A DNA stretch of 64,000 nt from positions 2,175,001 through 2,239,000 of the forward strand of contig NZ_JAKRKC020000001.1 of the NCBI RefSeq assembly GCF_022664455.2. The letters run 5' to 3'. Below the pieces are notes generated by a model, which worked only from the letters and a program-made list of their open reading frames with translations, was not told the DNA's origin and did not search any database. Both the position numbers and the translations under genes were made by a program. The DNA comes from Actinomadura luzonensis. GTDB taxonomy: Bacteria; Actinomycetota; Actinomycetes; Streptosporangiales; Streptosporangiaceae. Below, piece after piece: positions 26,037-35,217 of this stretch; position 1 is the stretch's first letter; each line of letters starts with the position of its first letter.

Positions 26037-26155
26037 GGCCAAGCCTCCAGGGGGAACGTGCCGAAAGACGAGCAGCATTCTACGAGGTCACCCGTCGGCC
26101 ACGGCGGTCGGCCCAGGTCACGCCCTGACGGCGGCCCGCCGGGCGTTACCCGACG

Positions 26156-26190
26156 AAAAGGCCCCTCTCCGGGAGCGGAGAGGGGCCTTT
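26156..26190 (-). terminator. terminator of the rpsF-ssb-rpsR-rplI operon
   Basis: A 14-15 bp GC-rich stem with a 6-nt loop (26171-26176); read on the minus strand it ends in TTTT. It begins 17 bp after the rplI stop. Confidence 0.85.
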
Positions 26191-26206
26191 CGCGAGAAGC
26201 GGCGGG

Positions 26207-26653
26207 TCAGCCCGCCACGACCTCCACGTCGAGGGAGGCCGACACCTCGGGGTGCAGCTTCACGGTGACGCGGTGGGAGCCGACGCTCTTGATCGGGTTG
26301 ACGATCTCGATGCGGCGGCGGTCGAGCTGCGGGCCGCCGGCGGCCTTGACGGCGTCGGCGACGTCGCCCGTGGTGACCGAGCCGAACAGGCGACCGGAGT
26401 CGCCGGCGCGGGTGCTCAGGCGCACGCGCAGGGCGCCGAGCTGGCCGGCGACCTCCTTCGCGGTGCCGAGGTCGCGGATCTCGCGGGCGTCGCGGGCCTT
26501 GCGGATCGTGGCGATCTGCTTCTCGGCGCCGCGCGTCCACAGCATGGCGTAGCCGCGGGGGATGAGGTAGTTACGGCCGTAGCCGTCCTTGACCTCGACA
26601 ACGTCGCCGGGGGCGCCGAGGCCGGAGACCTCGTTGGTGAGGATGAGCTTCAT
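26207..26653 (-). CDS. rplI: 50S ribosomal protein L9
   Basis: 148 residues, normal length. N-terminal domain [34 protein letters not shown] is the L9 signature, followed by the long connecting helix and the C-terminal rRNA-binding domain. L9 stabilises the L1-stalk base and reading frame. ATG follows AAGGAGG. Last gene of the rpsF-ssb-rpsR-rplI operon, 15 bp after rpsR. Confidence 0.97.
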   Translation of the reverse strand: MKLILTNEVSGLGAPGDVVEVKDGYGRNYLIPRGYAMLWTRGAEKQIATIRKARDAREIRDLGTAKEVAGQLGALRVRLSTRAGDSGRLFGSVTTGDVADAVKAAGGPQLDRRRIEIVNPIKSVGSHRVTVKLHPEVSASLDVEVVAG

Positions 26654-26668
26654 GTCGACAGAACCTCC

Positions 26669-26905
26669 TTAGCGCGCGGTGCTCGTGTAGGGCAGCAGAG
26701 CCACCTCACGGGCGTTCTTGATCGCGGTCGCGACGTCGCGCTGGTGCTGGGTGCAGTTGCCCGTCACCCGGCGCGCACGGATCTTGCCACGGTCGGAGAT
26801 GAACTTCCGCAGCAGGGCCGTGTCCTTGTAGTCGACATAGGAGATCTTGTCGTGGCAGAACAGGCAAACCTTCTTCTTGGGCTTGCGCAGTGCCGGCTTG
26901 GCCAT
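26669..26905 (-). CDS. rpsR: 30S ribosomal protein S18, zinc-binding type
   Basis: 78 residues. S18 core [43 protein letters not shown] is intact. The N-terminus has CLFC plus a later Cys and His (GNCTQHQ), the C+ pattern that can bind zinc; actinobacteria often carry a second, Cys-free S18 elsewhere that is made under zinc starvation. ATG follows AAAGGAG. S18 pairs with S6, encoded two genes upstream. Confidence 0.97.
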   Translation of the reverse strand: MAKPALRKPKKKVCLFCHDKISYVDYKDTALLRKFISDRGKIRARRVTGNCTQHQRDVATAIKNAREVALLPYTSTAR

Positions 26906-26968
26906 CGTGGTGCTCCTTTCAGAGCCCCGCCTTCCGGGCGGGAATGGTCTCGGACTGATGGACAGGGA

Positions 26969-27526
26969 TTAGAAGGGAGGCTCGTCGCTGAAGTCGTTGC
27001 CGCCGCCGAAGCCGCCGCCGCCCTGCTGGCCGCCGCCGAAGCCGCCGCCACCGCCGCCACCGCCGAAGCCGCCACCGCCCTGGGGCGGGGCGGGCGTCGC
27101 GGAGGCCCACGGGTCGTCGGCCGGACCGCCGCCGAAGCCGCCACCGCCGCCGCCCTGACGGGAGGTGCGGTTGACCTTGGCGGTGGCGTTACGCAGGGAC
27201 GGGCCGACCTCGTCGACCTCGACCTCGTAGACCGTGCGCTTCTCGCCTTCCTTGGTCTCGTAGGACCGCTGCTTGAGCCGCCCCTGAACGATGACCCGCA
27301 TGCCGCGCTGCAGGCTCTCGGCGGCGTTCTCGGCCGCCTGCCGCCACACGTTGCAGGTCAGGAAGAGGCTCTCGCCGTCCTTCCACTCGTTGGTCTGGCG
27401 GTCCATGAACCGCGGAGTGGACGCGACGCGGAATCGAGCCACCGCTTGCCCCGTCGGGGTGAAGCGCAGCTCGGGGTCGTCGACGAGGTTGCCGACGATG
27501 GTGATAACGGTGTCGCCTGCTGCCAT
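26969..27526 (-). CDS. ssb: single-stranded DNA-binding protein
   Basis: 185 residues. N-terminal OB fold (about 1-110: [32 protein letters not shown]), then a Gly-rich flexible linker made of [12 protein letters not shown] runs, and the acidic tip DEPPF that recruits partner proteins at replication forks. The chain is typical of the main actinobacterial SSB. It lies between rpsF and rpsR, the conserved arrangement. Confidence 0.96.
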   Translation of the reverse strand: MAAGDTVITIVGNLVDDPELRFTPTGQAVARFRVASTPRFMDRQTNEWKDGESLFLTCNVWRQAAENAAESLQRGMRVIVQGRLKQRSYETKEGEKRTVYEVEVDEVGPSLRNATAKVNRTSRQGGGGGGFGGGPADDPWASATPAPPQGGGGFGGGGGGGGFGGGQQGGGGFGGGNDFSDEPPF

Positions 27527-27605
27527 GGCTTGCGCTCGCCTTCCTGCACGCCTCTGCTTGGGTTACGGCTCAGACTACGACTGCCTCCCGACAAAAAGCC
27601 GGGAG

Positions 27606-27896
27606 TCAGTGCACGTCGGGGCGGAGGACCTTGGTGCGCAGAATGCCCTCGTTGAGGTTCATCTGCCGGTCGAGCTCCTTGACCGTCGCGGGCTCCGCGG
27701 ACAGGTCGATGACGGCGTAGATGCCTTCCGACTTCTTGTTGATGTCGTAGGCGAGGCGGCGACGGCCCCAGACGTCGACCTTCTCCACGGTGCCGCCGTC
27801 GTTGCGGACCACGGTGAGGAACTGGTCAAGGGACGGCGCGACAGTGCGCTCGTCGAGTGAAGGGTCCAGGATGACCATTACTTCGTAACGACGCAT
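27606..27896 (-). CDS. rpsF: 30S ribosomal protein S6
   Basis: 96 residues, normal length. [18 protein letters not shown] opens the protein, and [23 protein letters not shown] is the conserved second half. S6 binds S18 on the small subunit platform. ATG follows GAGGAGG. First gene of the operon. A GTCACG-N9-CGTGAC inverted repeat in its leader (27927-27947) might be part of a regulatory RNA structure, but I cannot match it to the known S6:S18 ligand. Confidence 0.96.
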   Translation of the reverse strand: MRRYEVMVILDPSLDERTVAPSLDQFLTVVRNDGGTVEKVDVWGRRRLAYDINKKSEGIYAVIDLSAEPATVKELDRQMNLNEGILRTKVLRPDVH

Positions 27897-28087
27897 GCGG
27901 ACTCCAACCTCCTCTGGACTCTTGCGGTCACGACACTCTGCCGTGACAGGAGGACGCTGACGTATGGACCGGGGCGCCCACTTCGGCGCCGCCGGGGCGA
28001 TGGATCACCCATCACAACGCAGCGTGCCCCAGGTTACCAGCCGCGAGTACGTGGGAAGGCCCCTAAGCAGAGAAGGGGGTGGTGGCA

Positions 28088-28402
28088 GTGCCACACGTGC
28101 TTCAGCCCTCCCAGAGGGAGAAGTTCAGGCTCACGCTCAACACCGACGGGCGTTCACACCCCGTCGAGAACATCATGTCCGTCGCCACGCTGGTGCTCGG
28201 GATCGTGGCCTTCGTCTCGACGTTCTGGCCGGCCGCGCACGCGATCTCGGCCTGGGTCGGCGCGCTCGGCTTCGGCGTCGGCCTGTTCTCCCAGTACATC
28301 TCGGCTACCACGCCGCAGCGCTCGCTCAACGTCATCGGGCTGGTGGGCTCGTTCGTGGGGGCCGCTCTCGGCATCGCCCACGGTGGGTTCCTGCCCATGT
28401 GA
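28088..28402 (+). CDS. small membrane protein, function unknown
   Basis: 104 residues with two or three hydrophobic segments (about 31-48, 55-70, 80-98) and a charged N-terminus (QPSQREKFRL). I prefer GTG 28088 because AAGGGGG ends 8 nt before it; two more GTG codons at 28079 and 28082 are in frame. No recognised domain. Divergent from rpsF and followed by a hairpin shared with the next small gene. Confidence 0.6.
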   Translation: MPHVLQPSQREKFRLTLNTDGRSHPVENIMSVATLVLGIVAFVSTFWPAAHAISAWVGALGFGVGLFSQYISATTPQRSLNVIGLVGSFVGAALGIAHGGFLPM

Positions 28403-28419
28403 CCCCTTCGCGCACAACT

Positions 28420-28443
28420 ACGGCCCCGGAGTTCCGGGGCCGT
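28420..28443. terminator. bidirectional terminator hairpin
   Basis: Perfect 11-bp inverted repeat (28420-28430 and 28433-28443, core CGGCCCCGGA) between two convergent small membrane protein genes. No T-run on either side. Confidence 0.7.
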
Positions 28444-28456
28444 CGTGCTATGTCGT

Positions 28457-28633
28457 TCAGCCGATGTGCAGGTTGATCCCGAGCAGGACGAGGAACCACA
28501 GGAACACCGCCAGCAACGCCTCGGCGACGTCCTTCAGCAGACCGGGCGTGATGTAGTCGTAGACCCAGGCCACGTATAACCCGATGATCACGTAGACCAG
28601 GACGATCAGCGCACGCACGCGCCATCTCGACAT
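28457..28633 (-). CDS. 58-residue two-segment membrane protein
   Basis: Two hydrophobic helices (about 8-25 and 38-54) separated by a short YDYITPGLLKDVAE loop. ATG 28633 follows a strong AGGAGA at 5 nt, better than any longer start. Resembles the short YggT-like actinobacterial membrane proteins only in size; I do not assign a family. It is divergent from endonuclease IV. Confidence 0.6.
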   Translation of the reverse strand: MSRWRVRALIVLVYVIIGLYVAWVYDYITPGLLKDVAEALLAVFLWFLVLLGINLHIG

Positions 28634-28706
28634 ATCGCTCTCCTCGCATAGGGGGTCCCTGGCGACTGCCCGGTGGGGCCCGTACCAAACGGATAAGCTC
28701 GGTGAC

Positions 28707-29450
28707 ATGGTGCGCATCGGAGCTCATGTCGATCAGGACGATCCGGCCGCGCGGGCCGGCGAGATCGGGGCCGAGGTGGTCCAGTTCTTCCTCGGCGACC
28801 CGCAGGGCTACGCCAAGCCGGTGCTGCCCGCCAAGCCGGTCGAGGGCGTCGACGTCTACGTCCACGCGCCCTACCTGATCAACGTGGCGACCACCAACAA
28901 CCGCATCAGGATCCCCAGCCGCAAGCTGCTGGAGCAGCACCTCAAGGCGGCCGCCGGGCTGGGCGCGAAGGGCCTGGTGGTGCACGGCGGCCACGTCAAC
29001 AAGAGCGACGACCCGCAGACCGGCTTCGACAACTGGCGCAAGGTGTTCGAGCGCATGGAGTGCCCGATCCCCGTGCTGATCGAGAACACCGCGGGCGGCG
29101 GCAACGCGATGGCCCGCACGCTGGAGCGCATCGGCCGGCTCTGGGACGCCCTCGACGGCTTCGACGTGGGCTTCTGCCTCGACACCTGCCACGCGCACGC
29201 GGGCGGCGAGGAGCTGGTCGACCTGGTGGAGCGGGTCAAGGCCATCACCGGCCGCATCGACCTCGTCCACTGCAACGACTCCCGCGACGCCTTCGGCTCG
29301 GGCGCCGACCGCCACGCCAACCTCGGCCAGGGCACCATCGACCCCGAGCTGATCCTCGCCGTGTGCCGCGCGGCCGGCGCGCCGATCGTGGTGGAGACGC
29401 CGGGCGACGGCCAGGCCGACGACATCGCGTTCCTGAGGAAGAACCTGTAG
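28707..29450 (+). CDS. nfo: deoxyribonuclease IV (AP endonuclease, Nfo type)
   Basis: 247 residues, a TIM-barrel AP endonuclease somewhat shorter than the usual 280. Metal ligands fit the family: IGAHVD at the start, VHGGHVN near 92, LIENTAGGGN near 125, GFCLDTCHAHAGG near 155, HCNDSRDAFGSGADRHANLGQG near 190 and a final VETPG. It would cut DNA at abasic sites in base excision repair. The chain is distinct from xylose isomerases by the DRHxNLGxG motif. Stands alone, divergent from a small membrane protein. Confidence 0.88.
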   Translation: MVRIGAHVDQDDPAARAGEIGAEVVQFFLGDPQGYAKPVLPAKPVEGVDVYVHAPYLINVATTNNRIRIPSRKLLEQHLKAAAGLGAKGLVVHGGHVNKSDDPQTGFDNWRKVFERMECPIPVLIENTAGGGNAMARTLERIGRLWDALDGFDVGFCLDTCHAHAGGEELVDLVERVKAITGRIDLVHCNDSRDAFGSGADRHANLGQGTIDPELILAVCRAAGAPIVVETPGDGQADDIAFLRKNL

Positions 29451-29513
29451 CGGTTGCACACAGGCTGTGGATAACTTCCCTGGATTACCGAGACCAGAAA
29501 ACGGGTAAAGACT

Positions 29514-30578
29514 TCAGCCCGCCCAGGCGCCACTGAGGAACCGGGTGGTGTTCAGCAACATCAGCGGCCCGCAGATCAGCACATACAGCGCGATCACCCA
29601 CCGCCGCCCGGTCGCCACCTTCGCCACCAGCACCCACAGCGGGAACCACAGCAGCAGCGAACGCGGGATCGACAGGTAGTACGCCGAGGTCATCAGCGCC
29701 GCCGCCTGCGCCCCCGTGTAGACCACCTCGCTCCAGCGGCGCAGCACGAGCAGCCACACCAGCACCGCGATCGCGACCACCGCCCCGGCGATCTCCATGC
29801 GGAAGGCCACCGCGAAGTCGTCGCCGCCCATCGCCGAGCGCCAGGTCGTCCGCCAGGCGTCCCACGGCCAGACGAACTCCCGGCCCCAGCCGGCCTCCTG
29901 CGCGTGCTTCCACGCCAGCCAGTCGCCCGACCTGGAGTAGTGGTAGAAGGAGTAGGCCACCAGCGGCGCGAAGGGCACCAGCAGCCAGCCCGCCCGGCGC
30001 GGCGGCTCCCGCCGCACCCCGAACTCCACGATCAGCGCCACCGCCAGGAACAACCCGGTGATCCGCACGCACGACGCCCCCGCCGCCAGCAGCGCCGCCT
30101 GCGCCCAGCGCCCCTGCCGGGCGGCCAGCCACGCGGGGATCGCGAAGGCCAGGAACAACGCCTCGCTGTAGCCCGCCATCAGGAACACCGCCATCGGGAA
30201 GGCCAGCAGCGCCGCCACCGCCATCCACCCGTCGGCGCCCTCGTGCTCGGCCAGCCGGGCCAGCGCCACCATCGCCACCGCGCCCGCCACCAGCGAGATC
30301 AGCAGCCCGGCGGTCTCCCAGTCGGGCACCGCCAGGTGCACCACCCGCAGCGCGGCGGGCAGGCCCGGGAAGAACGCGGGCAGCCCCTCGTCCGGGGGCT
30401 TGCCCGGCTCGCCGTCGTAGCCGTACTGGGCGATGGTGATGAACAGCCCGGCGTCCCACTTGCGCCACTTGCCGGCGTACTCGGCGAAGCTCACGCCGAG
30501 CAACGTCGACATCAGCAGCCCGGCCCGGGAGCCGAACCAGAGCAGCAGCGCGTCCCTGCCGACCGCGCGAGTGATCAT
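29514..30578 (-). CDS. PIG-V-like polytopic mannosyltransferase
   Basis: 354 residues with about ten hydrophobic segments. KWRKWDAGLFITIAQYGYD after the first segment is the family's luminal loop, with the conserved W-D pair of GT-C/PIG-V-type mannosyltransferases, and a YSFYHYSRSGDWLAW loop follows later. Such enzymes move mannose from polyprenyl phosphate to an outer acceptor. The ATG at 30578 overlaps the stop of the GT87 gene (ATGA), so both are likely in the PBP operon. Acceptor unknown. Confidence 0.78.
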   Translation of the reverse strand: MITRAVGRDALLLWFGSRAGLLMSTLLGVSFAEYAGKWRKWDAGLFITIAQYGYDGEPGKPPDEGLPAFFPGLPAALRVVHLAVPDWETAGLLISLVAGAVAMVALARLAEHEGADGWMAVAALLAFPMAVFLMAGYSEALFLAFAIPAWLAARQGRWAQAALLAAGASCVRITGLFLAVALIVEFGVRREPPRRAGWLLVPFAPLVAYSFYHYSRSGDWLAWKHAQEAGWGREFVWPWDAWRTTWRSAMGGDDFAVAFRMEIAGAVVAIAVLVWLLVLRRWSEVVYTGAQAAALMTSAYYLSIPRSLLLWFPLWVLVAKVATGRRWVIALYVLICGPLMLLNTTRFLSGAWAG

Positions 30579-31897
30579 CTCAGGACGGTGGCCAGGGTGA
30601 CGCGGTCGGGGGCGCCGTCGAACACGCCGCCGGCCTGGTCGTCGAGCTCCGCCTGGCGGACCACGTCCTTGTCGGGCCGCAGGACGTCCCGTACCACGAA
30701 GGCCATCATGATCCCGATGGTAATGATCCGTCCCCACACGGCGGTGAAGTACGTGTCATCACCGATGCCCAGGTCGTCCCGGCTGAGCGGCGGCTGGGAG
30801 AGCAGGTAGAGCCAGATCGCGGCGAAGTACCAGACCTCGGCGAGCTGCCACAGCACCAGCGGCTTCCAGTTGGGCCGGGCCAGCACCGCGAAGGGCACCA
30901 GCCACAGCACGAACTGCGGCGACCACACCTTGTTCGTCATCATGAACGCGGCCAGCGCGAGGAAGCAGAGCTGCGCGAGACGCGGCCGGCGCGGCGCGGC
31001 CAGCGCGAGCACCGCGATGCCGACGCACAGCAGCGCCAGCGAGACCGTGCCGAGCATGCTGACGTCCTTCTCGCCGAGGATCGGCCAGCCCTTGTTCTGG
31101 AAGAACAGCCACGGCGAGCCCCAGTCGATCCCGCGCTCGGCGGAGAAGACGTAGAACCTGCGCCAGCCCTCGAAAGCGAAGATCATGAACGGCGCGTTGA
31201 CCGCGATCCACGCGCCCGCCGCCGAGCCGATCGTCACCAGGAACGGCCGCCACTTGGCGGTGCGCAAGGTGAGCAGGAACAACGCCCCGGCGAACATCAG
31301 CGGATAGAACTTCGTGGCGATCGCCAGCCCCAGCAGCACCCCGGCCAGCACCTGCCGCTTGCGCGCCCAGGCCAGCAGCATGCCCATCGACAGCGCGCCC
31401 GCCACCAGGTCCCAGTTGATGTACGCCGCCAGCACCACGGCCGGCGAGATCGCGTACCAGAGCGCGTCCCAGCGCCGGGTCGGCCCGGCCACCGCCGCCA
31501 TCAGCAGCACGCCGGCCACCAGGCAGAGCCCGAGCAGGATGACGGTCAGGTCGTAGAACTTGACCGCCTGCCCCACCACGTCGCGCTCCGCCCAGCGCAC
31601 GACCCAGCTGATGACCTGCATGACCTCGCCCAGCACCACCGGGTACTCGACCTGCTTGTCGAAGGGCACCTGGGCGAAGTAGGGGTTCTCGGTGGACAGG
31701 CTCCGGTCGAAGAACAGCGGGTAGATGTCGGTGTAGCAGAAGTTCGTGTACGTCGAGACCTGGTCGTTCCAGCCGCCGGTGCGGCAGGGCAGGCGCACCA
31801 CGTACGCGAGGCTCGCCCCCAGGGCCGCGATCAGCCCCAGGGGCAGGAAAGGGACGGCACGCGCCGCCAGGGGGACGCGTGCCACGACGCTGGTCAC
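30575..31897 (-). CDS. GT87-type polytopic glycosyltransferase
   Basis: 440 residues with ten or more hydrophobic segments, resembling the GT87/DUF2029 family of polyprenyl-phosphate-mannose-dependent transferases. FCYTDIYPLFFDRSL... then PYFAQ after the first segment gives the extracytoplasmic acidic loop, and AISPAVVLAAYINWDLVAG and GLAIATKFYPLMFAGALFLL are typical family stretches. Start overlaps the stop of the PBP gene by 4 nt. Role is probably cell-envelope glycan assembly; the exact acceptor is not known. Confidence 0.8.
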   Translation of the reverse strand: MTSVVARVPLAARAVPFLPLGLIAALGASLAYVVRLPCRTGGWNDQVSTYTNFCYTDIYPLFFDRSLSTENPYFAQVPFDKQVEYPVVLGEVMQVISWVVRWAERDVVGQAVKFYDLTVILLGLCLVAGVLLMAAVAGPTRRWDALWYAISPAVVLAAYINWDLVAGALSMGMLLAWARKRQVLAGVLLGLAIATKFYPLMFAGALFLLTLRTAKWRPFLVTIGSAAGAWIAVNAPFMIFAFEGWRRFYVFSAERGIDWGSPWLFFQNKGWPILGEKDVSMLGTVSLALLCVGIAVLALAAPRRPRLAQLCFLALAAFMMTNKVWSPQFVLWLVPFAVLARPNWKPLVLWQLAEVWYFAAIWLYLLSQPPLSRDDLGIGDDTYFTAVWGRIITIGIMMAFVVRDVLRPDKDVVRQAELDDQAGGVFDGAPDRVTLATVLR

Positions 31898-34611
31898 CAG
31901 CCCTCTCGTCCCGAGGGCCGCGGCGCGGGAGCCAGGCCCCCGCCGCCGCCGAACCCGCCGCCGAACCCGCCGTTGTCCCCACCGTTGCCCTGGTCGGCGG
32001 CGCCGTCGTCGTTGATGCCGAAGTTGTCGCTGTTGGTGGCGTCGCCGTTGTCACAGGGCTGGACGAGGCAGTCCTGGTTGGCGTTGCCGTTGTCGCCGAA
32101 CGGGTCCTGGTCGCCGAACGGGTCGTCGGTCTTCGTCGGCGTCGGGGTGGGCGTCGGGCTCGGCACGATGTTCTCGGGCAGGCCGACGTCGGACTTCTGC
32201 GGGAACTGCTCGATCGGCTTGCCCTCGTGCGCGGCCAGCATGAACTTCTGCCAGGCGATGGTGGGCGGGCCGGCGCCCTCGAAGCCGAGCGACACCTCGC
32301 GCGGCTGCGTGTAGGGGTTGTTGACGCCGTACTTCTTGCTCACCTTGCCGCCGGGCGTGATCGGGCAGTTGGAGTGCAGCGGCGGGACGACCTTGCCGTC
32401 CTTCCTGACGCACTGCTCGCGGTAGAACCCGACGGCGGTGGAGAGCTGCGGCGTGTAGCCGACGAACCAGGCGCCGTTCTCGTCGTTGTTGGTGCCGGTC
32501 TTGCCGGCCGCCGGGCGGCTGCCGAGGCCCTTGCCGGCCGCGGTGCCGCTGCGCAGCACCTCCTGCATGGCCACGGTGGCGTCGGCGGCCACGCCGGCGT
32601 CGATGACCTGCTTGGAGACCCGCTGCTCGCCGTAGACCAGCTTGTTGTTCTGCTTGACCTCGCGCACCACGTGCCAGCGGGTGTACTTGCCGCCGTTGGC
32701 GAAGATCGAGTAGCCGGCGGCCTGCTCGACCGGGGTCACCGGGGCGCTGCCGATGGCGAACTGGTAGTGGTGCCTCTTGACGTCGTCCTCCATGTCCTTG
32801 CTGTCGAACCCAGCCGCCTCGACGAGGTTCTTCACGTCGTCGAGCTGGTTGGGCAGCTTGTACGCCATGGACACGAACGCGGTGTTCACCGACTGGGCGG
32901 TGGCCTTGACGACGTCGACCGCCTGGCCGACGTTGTGGCTGTTCTTGATGCCGCCGGGCTGCTGGCCGGGCAGGACCTTCGGCACGGTCTCGTTGCCCGG
33001 CACGTAGCTCTTCAGCGAGTAGCCGGCCTGCAGCCAGGCGGCCAGCACGTACGGCTTGAACGCCGAGGCGGCCTGCTTCTTCGACTGGAAGGGCTCGTTC
33101 CACGGGTCGGTGATGTAGTTGGTGCCGCCGTAGAAGGCGATGACGCGGCCGTTCCTCGGGTCGACGGCGGCGAGCCCGGCGTGGAACTCCTTGCTCATGC
33201 CGGACATCGTGCTGGTGACGGCCTCCTTGGCGGCCTGCATCAGCTTGCGGTCGAAGGTGGTGTAGATGTGGAAGCCGCCGCTCCTGACCGCGTCCTCGGT
33301 GAGGCCGCGCGACTCCAGCTCGTTGAGCACCACCCGGACCATGTAGCCCTTCATGCCGCCCATCTCGTTGCCGGCGTTCTCCTTGACCGTCTTGGGGAAC
33401 TTCGCCGTCTGCGGCAGGGTGCCGTACTTGTCCGGCCACTGCCTGGCCATGTAGTCGACGACGGTCTTGAAGCGGGCCTGCAGCGCGGCCGCGTCGGAGG
33501 ACCAGGCGGGCTGCTGGATGCGGGCGGCGAGGTAGGCGCTCTGCTCGGGGGTGAGCTTGGCGGCGGTGACCTTGTTGCCGAAGTACGCCTTGGCGGCGGC
33601 CTCGACCCCGTAGGCGCGGCCGAAGGGCACGGTGTTGAGGTAGCGCTGGAGGATCTCGTCCTTGGGCAGCGACTCGCTGAGCTTGACCGCGACGAAGATC
33701 TCGCTGACCTTGCGCTTGATCGACACTTCCCGGCTGAGGCCGTCGTAGTAGTTGCGGGCCATCTGCTGGGTGATGGTCGAGGCGCCCTGGAGCTGCTGGC
33801 CGGTGGCGGTCATGTAGACCGAGCGGAAGATGCCGGAGATCGAGATGCCGGAGTCCTCGTAGAACGAGGGGTTCTCGATGGCGATCACGGCGTCGCGCAT
33901 GGAGGGGGCCATCTGCGACAGCTTGACGATCTCGCGCTTCATGCCGAGGCTCGTGATCGGCTTGCCGTCGGAGAAGTAGATCGTGCTCTGCTGGGCGACC
34001 GCGTCGGCCTGGGTGCCCGTGGGCACCTCGGTGTTGGCGTAGGCCACCATGACCATGCCGAACAGGCCGGCCGCGATCACCACGAAGCCGGCCACGACGA
34101 TCTTCCAGCTCGGCACGAACCTGCGCCAGCCGCCCCGGTCCTTCTTGGTGGGCGGCGCGGGCGGGCCGGGGGGCTCGGGCGGGCCGCCGGCGGCGGCTCG
34201 CCGGCGCGAGCGGCGCGGGCCCTCGCTGATCACGGTCTCCTGGTTGCTCGCCACGCGGGTGTCCGCCCGCTCCTGGCGGGCCCGCGAGCGGCCGCCGCGC
34301 CCGGGAGGAGCGCCCTGCCCAGGGGGAGCGCCCTGCCCAGGAGGAGCGCCCTGGCCCGGCGGGGGCACGGGCTCGCGGCGCGGGGGCGTCGGCTCGCGGC
34401 GCGGCGGCATGGGCTCGCGGCGCGGCGGGGGCTGCGCGTCGTACGGCTGCGCGGCCATCGCGCCCGTCTGCTCGTAGGCGGCTTCCGGACGACGCGGCGG
34501 CTGTGCCTGACTCCAGGGAGATTCACCGGTTTGAGGTGGAGAACCTTGGGGCACAGAACGGGATGAGCTGGAGCGACGGCGCCTCCCCGGGCGAGCCGTC
34601 CCCTCATTCAT
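31894..34611 (-). CDS. class A penicillin-binding protein (transglycosylase/transpeptidase)
   Basis: 905 residues from ATG 34611; an in-frame GTG at 34623 is the alternative start. Cytoplasmic Pro/Arg-rich head with three GAPPGQ-type repeats, one membrane segment (about 170-192), GT51 domain with catalytic Glu in AIENPSFYEDSG (about 246) and GASTITQQMARN, then transpeptidase with SAFK (516-519), SVN and KTG (AAGKTGTNND). The tail is Asp/Asn/Gly-rich with PTPTPTPTK. It polymerises and cross-links peptidoglycan outside the membrane. The usual EDRRF...H of GT51 reads ENPSF...D here, a variant I recall in other actinobacterial PBPs. Confidence 0.93.
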   Translation of the reverse strand: MNEGTARPGRRRRSSSSRSVPQGSPPQTGESPWSQAQPPRRPEAAYEQTGAMAAQPYDAQPPPRREPMPPRREPTPPRREPVPPPGQGAPPGQGAPPGQGAPPGRGGRSRARQERADTRVASNQETVISEGPRRSRRRAAAGGPPEPPGPPAPPTKKDRGGWRRFVPSWKIVVAGFVVIAAGLFGMVMVAYANTEVPTGTQADAVAQQSTIYFSDGKPITSLGMKREIVKLSQMAPSMRDAVIAIENPSFYEDSGISISGIFRSVYMTATGQQLQGASTITQQMARNYYDGLSREVSIKRKVSEIFVAVKLSESLPKDEILQRYLNTVPFGRAYGVEAAAKAYFGNKVTAAKLTPEQSAYLAARIQQPAWSSDAAALQARFKTVVDYMARQWPDKYGTLPQTAKFPKTVKENAGNEMGGMKGYMVRVVLNELESRGLTEDAVRSGGFHIYTTFDRKLMQAAKEAVTSTMSGMSKEFHAGLAAVDPRNGRVIAFYGGTNYITDPWNEPFQSKKQAASAFKPYVLAAWLQAGYSLKSYVPGNETVPKVLPGQQPGGIKNSHNVGQAVDVVKATAQSVNTAFVSMAYKLPNQLDDVKNLVEAAGFDSKDMEDDVKRHHYQFAIGSAPVTPVEQAAGYSIFANGGKYTRWHVVREVKQNNKLVYGEQRVSKQVIDAGVAADATVAMQEVLRSGTAAGKGLGSRPAAGKTGTNNDENGAWFVGYTPQLSTAVGFYREQCVRKDGKVVPPLHSNCPITPGGKVSKKYGVNNPYTQPREVSLGFEGAGPPTIAWQKFMLAAHEGKPIEQFPQKSDVGLPENIVPSPTPTPTPTKTDDPFGDQDPFGDNGNANQDCLVQPCDNGDATNSDNFGINDDGAADQGNGGDNGGFGGGFGGGGGLAPAPRPSGREGW

Positions 34612-34696
34612 GCTGTTACTCACACGTCCTCGCACTGTCGTCGGAAACAAAAACGGCGGTTGGGCGTGAGGTTCCTCGGCGCCCTCGGTGGTCCGG

Positions 34697-35083
34697 TCAC
34701 GCTTGGCCGGCGGGGTCAGGCGGCCCGTTCCCGAGGACGTACGAAACCGTCAGGTGGTTCCAGGAACAACCTTGACAGACCTCGACGACGTACACCCGGA
34801 ACTCATCGTAATCATGAGCCATCGCGACGAGTTCCGATGCGGCCTTCGCCTGTCCGGCCTGCCTGCCGAGGGAATCCCCGTAGACATAGGTCACGTGAGT
34901 GACGTTCTCCCTCTCGCAGACCGGGCAGAGGCGTTCGGTCGGCTCGCCGAAGTGGCGCGCCGCGCGAAGGAGGTACGGCTGTGCGTCACAGACTTCGCCG
35001 CGCGACGTGCGCCCGGAACGCAGGGAGCGGACCACCGCCCTTTTCGCGAGGCCGTAATCCACCACCCTTCGCTGTGACCACAT
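34697..35083 (-). CDS. DUF5318 zinc-ribbon-like protein
   Basis: 128 residues from ATG 35083. MWSQRRVVDYGLAKRAVVRSLRSG opens the protein; CPVC (near residue 58) and CQGC (near 101) form a probable zinc ribbon, separated by THVTYVYGDSLGRQAGQA. This matches the actinobacterial DUF5318 family, which sits next to the class A PBP gene in relatives. Function unknown; perhaps nucleic acid or protein binding. First gene of the PBP run and divergent from padR. Confidence 0.75.
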   Translation of the reverse strand: MWSQRRVVDYGLAKRAVVRSLRSGRTSRGEVCDAQPYLLRAARHFGEPTERLCPVCERENVTHVTYVYGDSLGRQAGQAKAASELVAMAHDYDEFRVYVVEVCQGCSWNHLTVSYVLGNGPPDPAGQA

Positions 35084-35174
35084 GAGCGCCAGACTACGGC
35101 GTTTCAGCGGATCATCCCAACGCCTTGGAAAATCCACAGATTGCAGCGATATAGCGGCTCGACGTATCCTGGGG

Positions 35175-35193
35175 ATGTATCGGCTCGATACAT
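35175..35193. promoter_or_regulatory. PadR-type operator
   Basis: ATGTATCG-GCT-CGATACAT, a perfect 8-bp inverted repeat with ATGT/ACAT ends as in PadR operators, 24 bp before the padR start. A degenerate second copy shares CGGCTCGA at 35155-35162, 26 bp upstream of the same octamer in the main site. Confidence 0.7.
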
Positions 35194-35217
35194 CGACGCG
35201 AGAGGAGGGCGGTTCCC

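Noticed and set aside
27927-27947. Inverted repeat in the rpsF leader as an S6:S18-binding RNA element
   Set aside because: The stem is too short and I could not identify the required bulged CCG features, so no riboregulator is claimed.
29466-29474. Single TGTGGATAA (complement of TTATCCACA) between endonuclease IV and the PIG-V-like gene
   Set aside because: One isolated 9-mer is expected by chance; no cluster nearby.
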